This document shows, piece by piece, positions 62,680 through 64,000 of a DNA stretch of 64,000 nucleotides. A model generated the notes under the pieces. The model did not search any database. It had not been told where the DNA came from and saw only the letters and a program-made list of their open reading frames with translations. The first letter of the stretch is position 1; every line of letters begins with the position of its first letter. Source of the stretch: Roseateles toxinivorans (lineage in GTDB: Bacteria > Pseudomonadota > Gammaproteobacteria > Burkholderiales > Burkholderiaceae_C); assembly GCF_004362525.1 (NCBI RefSeq), contig NZ_SNXS01000001.1:172520-236519 (forward strand), written 5' to 3'. A program made the translations under genes and the position numbers.

Positions 62680-63459
62680 ATGACGACTTTTACCAAGACA
62701 CTGATCGCCGCCGCTGCACTCGCTCTGACGGGCATGGCCGGCGCCGCCAGCACCCAGATCAAGTACGTGAAGGAAGACCCGGCCGGCCTCAGCGTCAATG
62801 TGACCGGCAGCGACGACATCAATATCGGCCGCATGCTGTTCGCCACTCAGGGCGGCCCCAGCTTCTATGCCTATTGCGTCGAGCTGGCCCAATCGACCAG
62901 CAGCACCTACCAGCGTTACTCGATTGGCAGCTTCGCGGGTGCCCAGGCCAAGAACTTGCAGAGCCTGTTTTCGGCCACCAGCCTCTACACCGGTGAACAG
63001 AAGATCGACACCGCCGCCGAGTACGCGGCCTTCCAGGTGGCGGTCTGGGAGATCACCCACGAGACCGGCGCTAGCCTGGACGTGGCCGGCTTCGACCCAC
63101 GCCAGGTCACCGTGACGACCGGTCATGGCCGCAACAAGCAGACCACGACCAGCACCGTCTGGGACAGCAACACCGATCGCGGCAGCTTCTATGTGCAAGA
63201 GTACCTTGGCAGCGGCTACTCGAACTCGAACGGCAAGACCGCCGCATTCGCGGGCCTGGCCAACAGCTATCTGAACGACGCCGGTAGCTACAGCGGCCGC
63301 GATCTGTTCGCCGTCACCAAGCTCAGCAATGGCAGCTACCAGGACTACGTCACCGTGACGGCGCTGCCGGTGCCCGAGCCGACCACCTATGCGCTGATGA
63401 TGGCCGGTCTGCTGGCGGTGGGTTTCGTGTCGAACCGCCGCCGTCAGGCGAAGGCCTGA
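62680..63459 (+). CDS. PEP-CTERM sorting-domain protein
   Basis: 259 residues. Signal peptide MTTFTKTLIAAAALALTGMA cut near GAAS, then a beta-rich body (IKYVKEDPAGLSVNVTGSDD), with central FYAYCVELAQSTSSTYQRY and AAFQVAVWEITHETG, typical of a family with a Cys plus EITxE-like motif. The C-terminal tag is PVPEPTTYALMMAGLLAVGF with a basic RRRQAKA end. CAGGGAAG precedes the ATG. It should be exosortase-processed. tRNA-Leu follows on the other strand 6 nt later. Confidence 0.93.
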   Translation: MTTFTKTLIAAAALALTGMAGAASTQIKYVKEDPAGLSVNVTGSDDINIGRMLFATQGGPSFYAYCVELAQSTSSTYQRYSIGSFAGAQAKNLQSLFSATSLYTGEQKIDTAAEYAAFQVAVWEITHETGASLDVAGFDPRQVTVTTGHGRNKQTTTSTVWDSNTDRGSFYVQEYLGSGYSNSNGKTAAFAGLANSYLNDAGSYSGRDLFAVTKLSNGSYQDYVTVTALPVPEPTTYALMMAGLLAVGFVSNRRRQAKA

Positions 63460-63465
63460 ACTGGC

Positions 63466-63550
63466 TGGTGCGGGGAGCGGGACTCGAACCCGCACGCCTT
63501 GCGGCTCGGGATTTTAAGTCCCGTATGGCTACCGATTTCATCATCCCCGC
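63466..63550 (-). tRNA. tRNA-Leu (anticodon TAA)
   Basis: 85 nt on the minus strand: acceptor GCGGGGA/TCCCCGC, discriminator A and encoded CCA, long variable arm (GAGCCGCAAGGCGT region), T-loop TTCGAGT, and anticodon loop ACTTAAAAT giving TAA. Complete and standard. Confidence 0.97.
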
Positions 63551-63589
63551 ACTGGGCGCGAATCATAGCCTGGGCATATCGCCTTGGCG

Positions 63590-64000
63590 CTAGGCGCCCA
63601 TCCAGCGCCCCAGCATCTCATGCAGGGCCAGCAGCGTCAGCGTGTAGCCGCCGCGGCTGGGCAGCCAGTCACCGGGGCGGAGCCCACGCTGCACATGCAG
63701 GCCCATCGGGGCGGCCTGGATGGCGACCGCGCTGCCGGCGCGCTGCTTTGCGCGTTCGAAGGCGGCGATGGCGCGGGGCATGTGATAGCCGTGGGTGACG
63801 ACGACGATGCGCTCTATACCTTGAGGGGCAAGCAACTCCAGCGTGCGGATCGCGTTTTCGTTGGTGTCGCGCGAGCGGTCCTCGGTCCAGCGCAGCGGGT
63901 GCCGGTAGACATCCTCGGCCAGGCGGGCGGCAATCTGGGCCTCGCTGTGGCCCGGCTCGGCGCCGTGGGCCAGGCCGCCGCTGTAGCCCAGGGGCAGGCC
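63590..64000 (-). CDS. YdcF/DUF218-type envelope protein, C-terminal part (cut by window end)
   Basis: The frame runs off the window at 64000, so the start is missing; 136 residues remain. They read GLPLGYSGGLAHGAEPGHSE, WTEDRSRDTNENAIRTLELL, and IVVVTHGYHMPRAIAAFERA. The SE-x-x-x and SRDTxENA motifs with VTxxxHMxRA are diagnostic of the DUF218 (SanA/YdcF/ElyC) family, linked to envelope or periplasmic roles. Only the last 82 codons are preceded by a TTG, but the upstream frame is clearly coding. Confidence 0.9.
   Translation of the reverse strand, partial: GLPLGYSGGLAHGAEPGHSEAQIAARLAEDVYRHPLRWTEDRSRDTNENAIRTLELLAPQGIERIVVVTHGYHMPRAIAAFERAKQRAGSAVAIQAAPMGLHVQRGLRPGDWLPSRGGYTLTLLALHEMLGRWMGA

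Overview
The window is high-GC chromosomal DNA from a betaproteobacterium, most probably order Burkholderiales and near Roseateles, Mitsuaria, Pelomonas or Rubrivivax. This is an inference from gene content and order: thrS-infC-rpmI-rplT-pheS-pheT-ihfA-merR-tRNA-Pro, dapA-bamC-MBL hydrolase, a LexA box of CTGT-N8-ACAG type in front of dnaE2, PEP-CTERM proteins, and dense high-GC coding with very short spacers. No rRNA, CRISPR array or intact transposase gene was seen.

Layout. 1-17.4 kb is lipid and small-molecule metabolism: the end of an acyl-CoA dehydrogenase, SDRs, a hotdog thioesterase, a GST-like protein, a flavoprotein and a class V aminotransferase. It also holds a chemoreceptor, a GAF protein, tex, trpS and a patatin-like hydrolase. 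17.4-25.5 kb is the translation cluster. It opens with what reads as a complete threonine attenuator: a 15-codon leader peptide with seven Thr codons, followed by mutually exclusive antiterminator and terminator hairpins ahead of thrS. infC begins with a rare AUC codon.

25.45-31.22 kb is a 5.8-kb genomic island in tRNA-Pro(GGG). It is bounded by a 103-bp direct repeat of the tRNA 3' part and carries a second, 29-bp direct repeat just inside each end. It encodes a tyrosine integrase, an AlpA-type regulator, three or four small element genes and one clearly more AT-rich 440-codon gene of unknown function, the probable cargo. A relic of another integrase C-terminus lies between that gene and the current integrase.

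31.2-41.9 kb holds an AraC regulator with a VOC-fold partner, a membrane-tethered receiver protein, several small conserved genes, an SOS-controlled error-prone polymerase (dnaE2), coaBC, dut and a yqjD-like membrane gene followed by a decayed yqjE-like gene. 42.0-46.0 kb is a four-gene run of exported proteins on the minus strand: a small periplasmic protein, a TolB-like PD40 propeller, a large propeller ending in dockerin-like calcium repeats, and a PEP-CTERM protein. 46.2-64 kb returns to housekeeping: SlyD-like PPIase, RoxA-like oxygenase, bamC, dapA, an MFS transporter, parE and parC, a lytic transglycosylase, a second PEP-CTERM protein, tRNA-Leu(UAA) and the start-truncated end of a YdcF-like gene.

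Two families of non-coding repeats stand out. One is a 267-bp element with 31-bp terminal inverted repeats, present twice in opposite orientation (46791-47057 and 52263-52529). The other is a pair of long palindromes between the parE-linked deacetylase and a GNAT gene (58501-58792). The strongest candidates for undescribed biology are the thrS attenuator, the 267-bp element family, the island cargo protein and the dockerin/PEP-CTERM operon.
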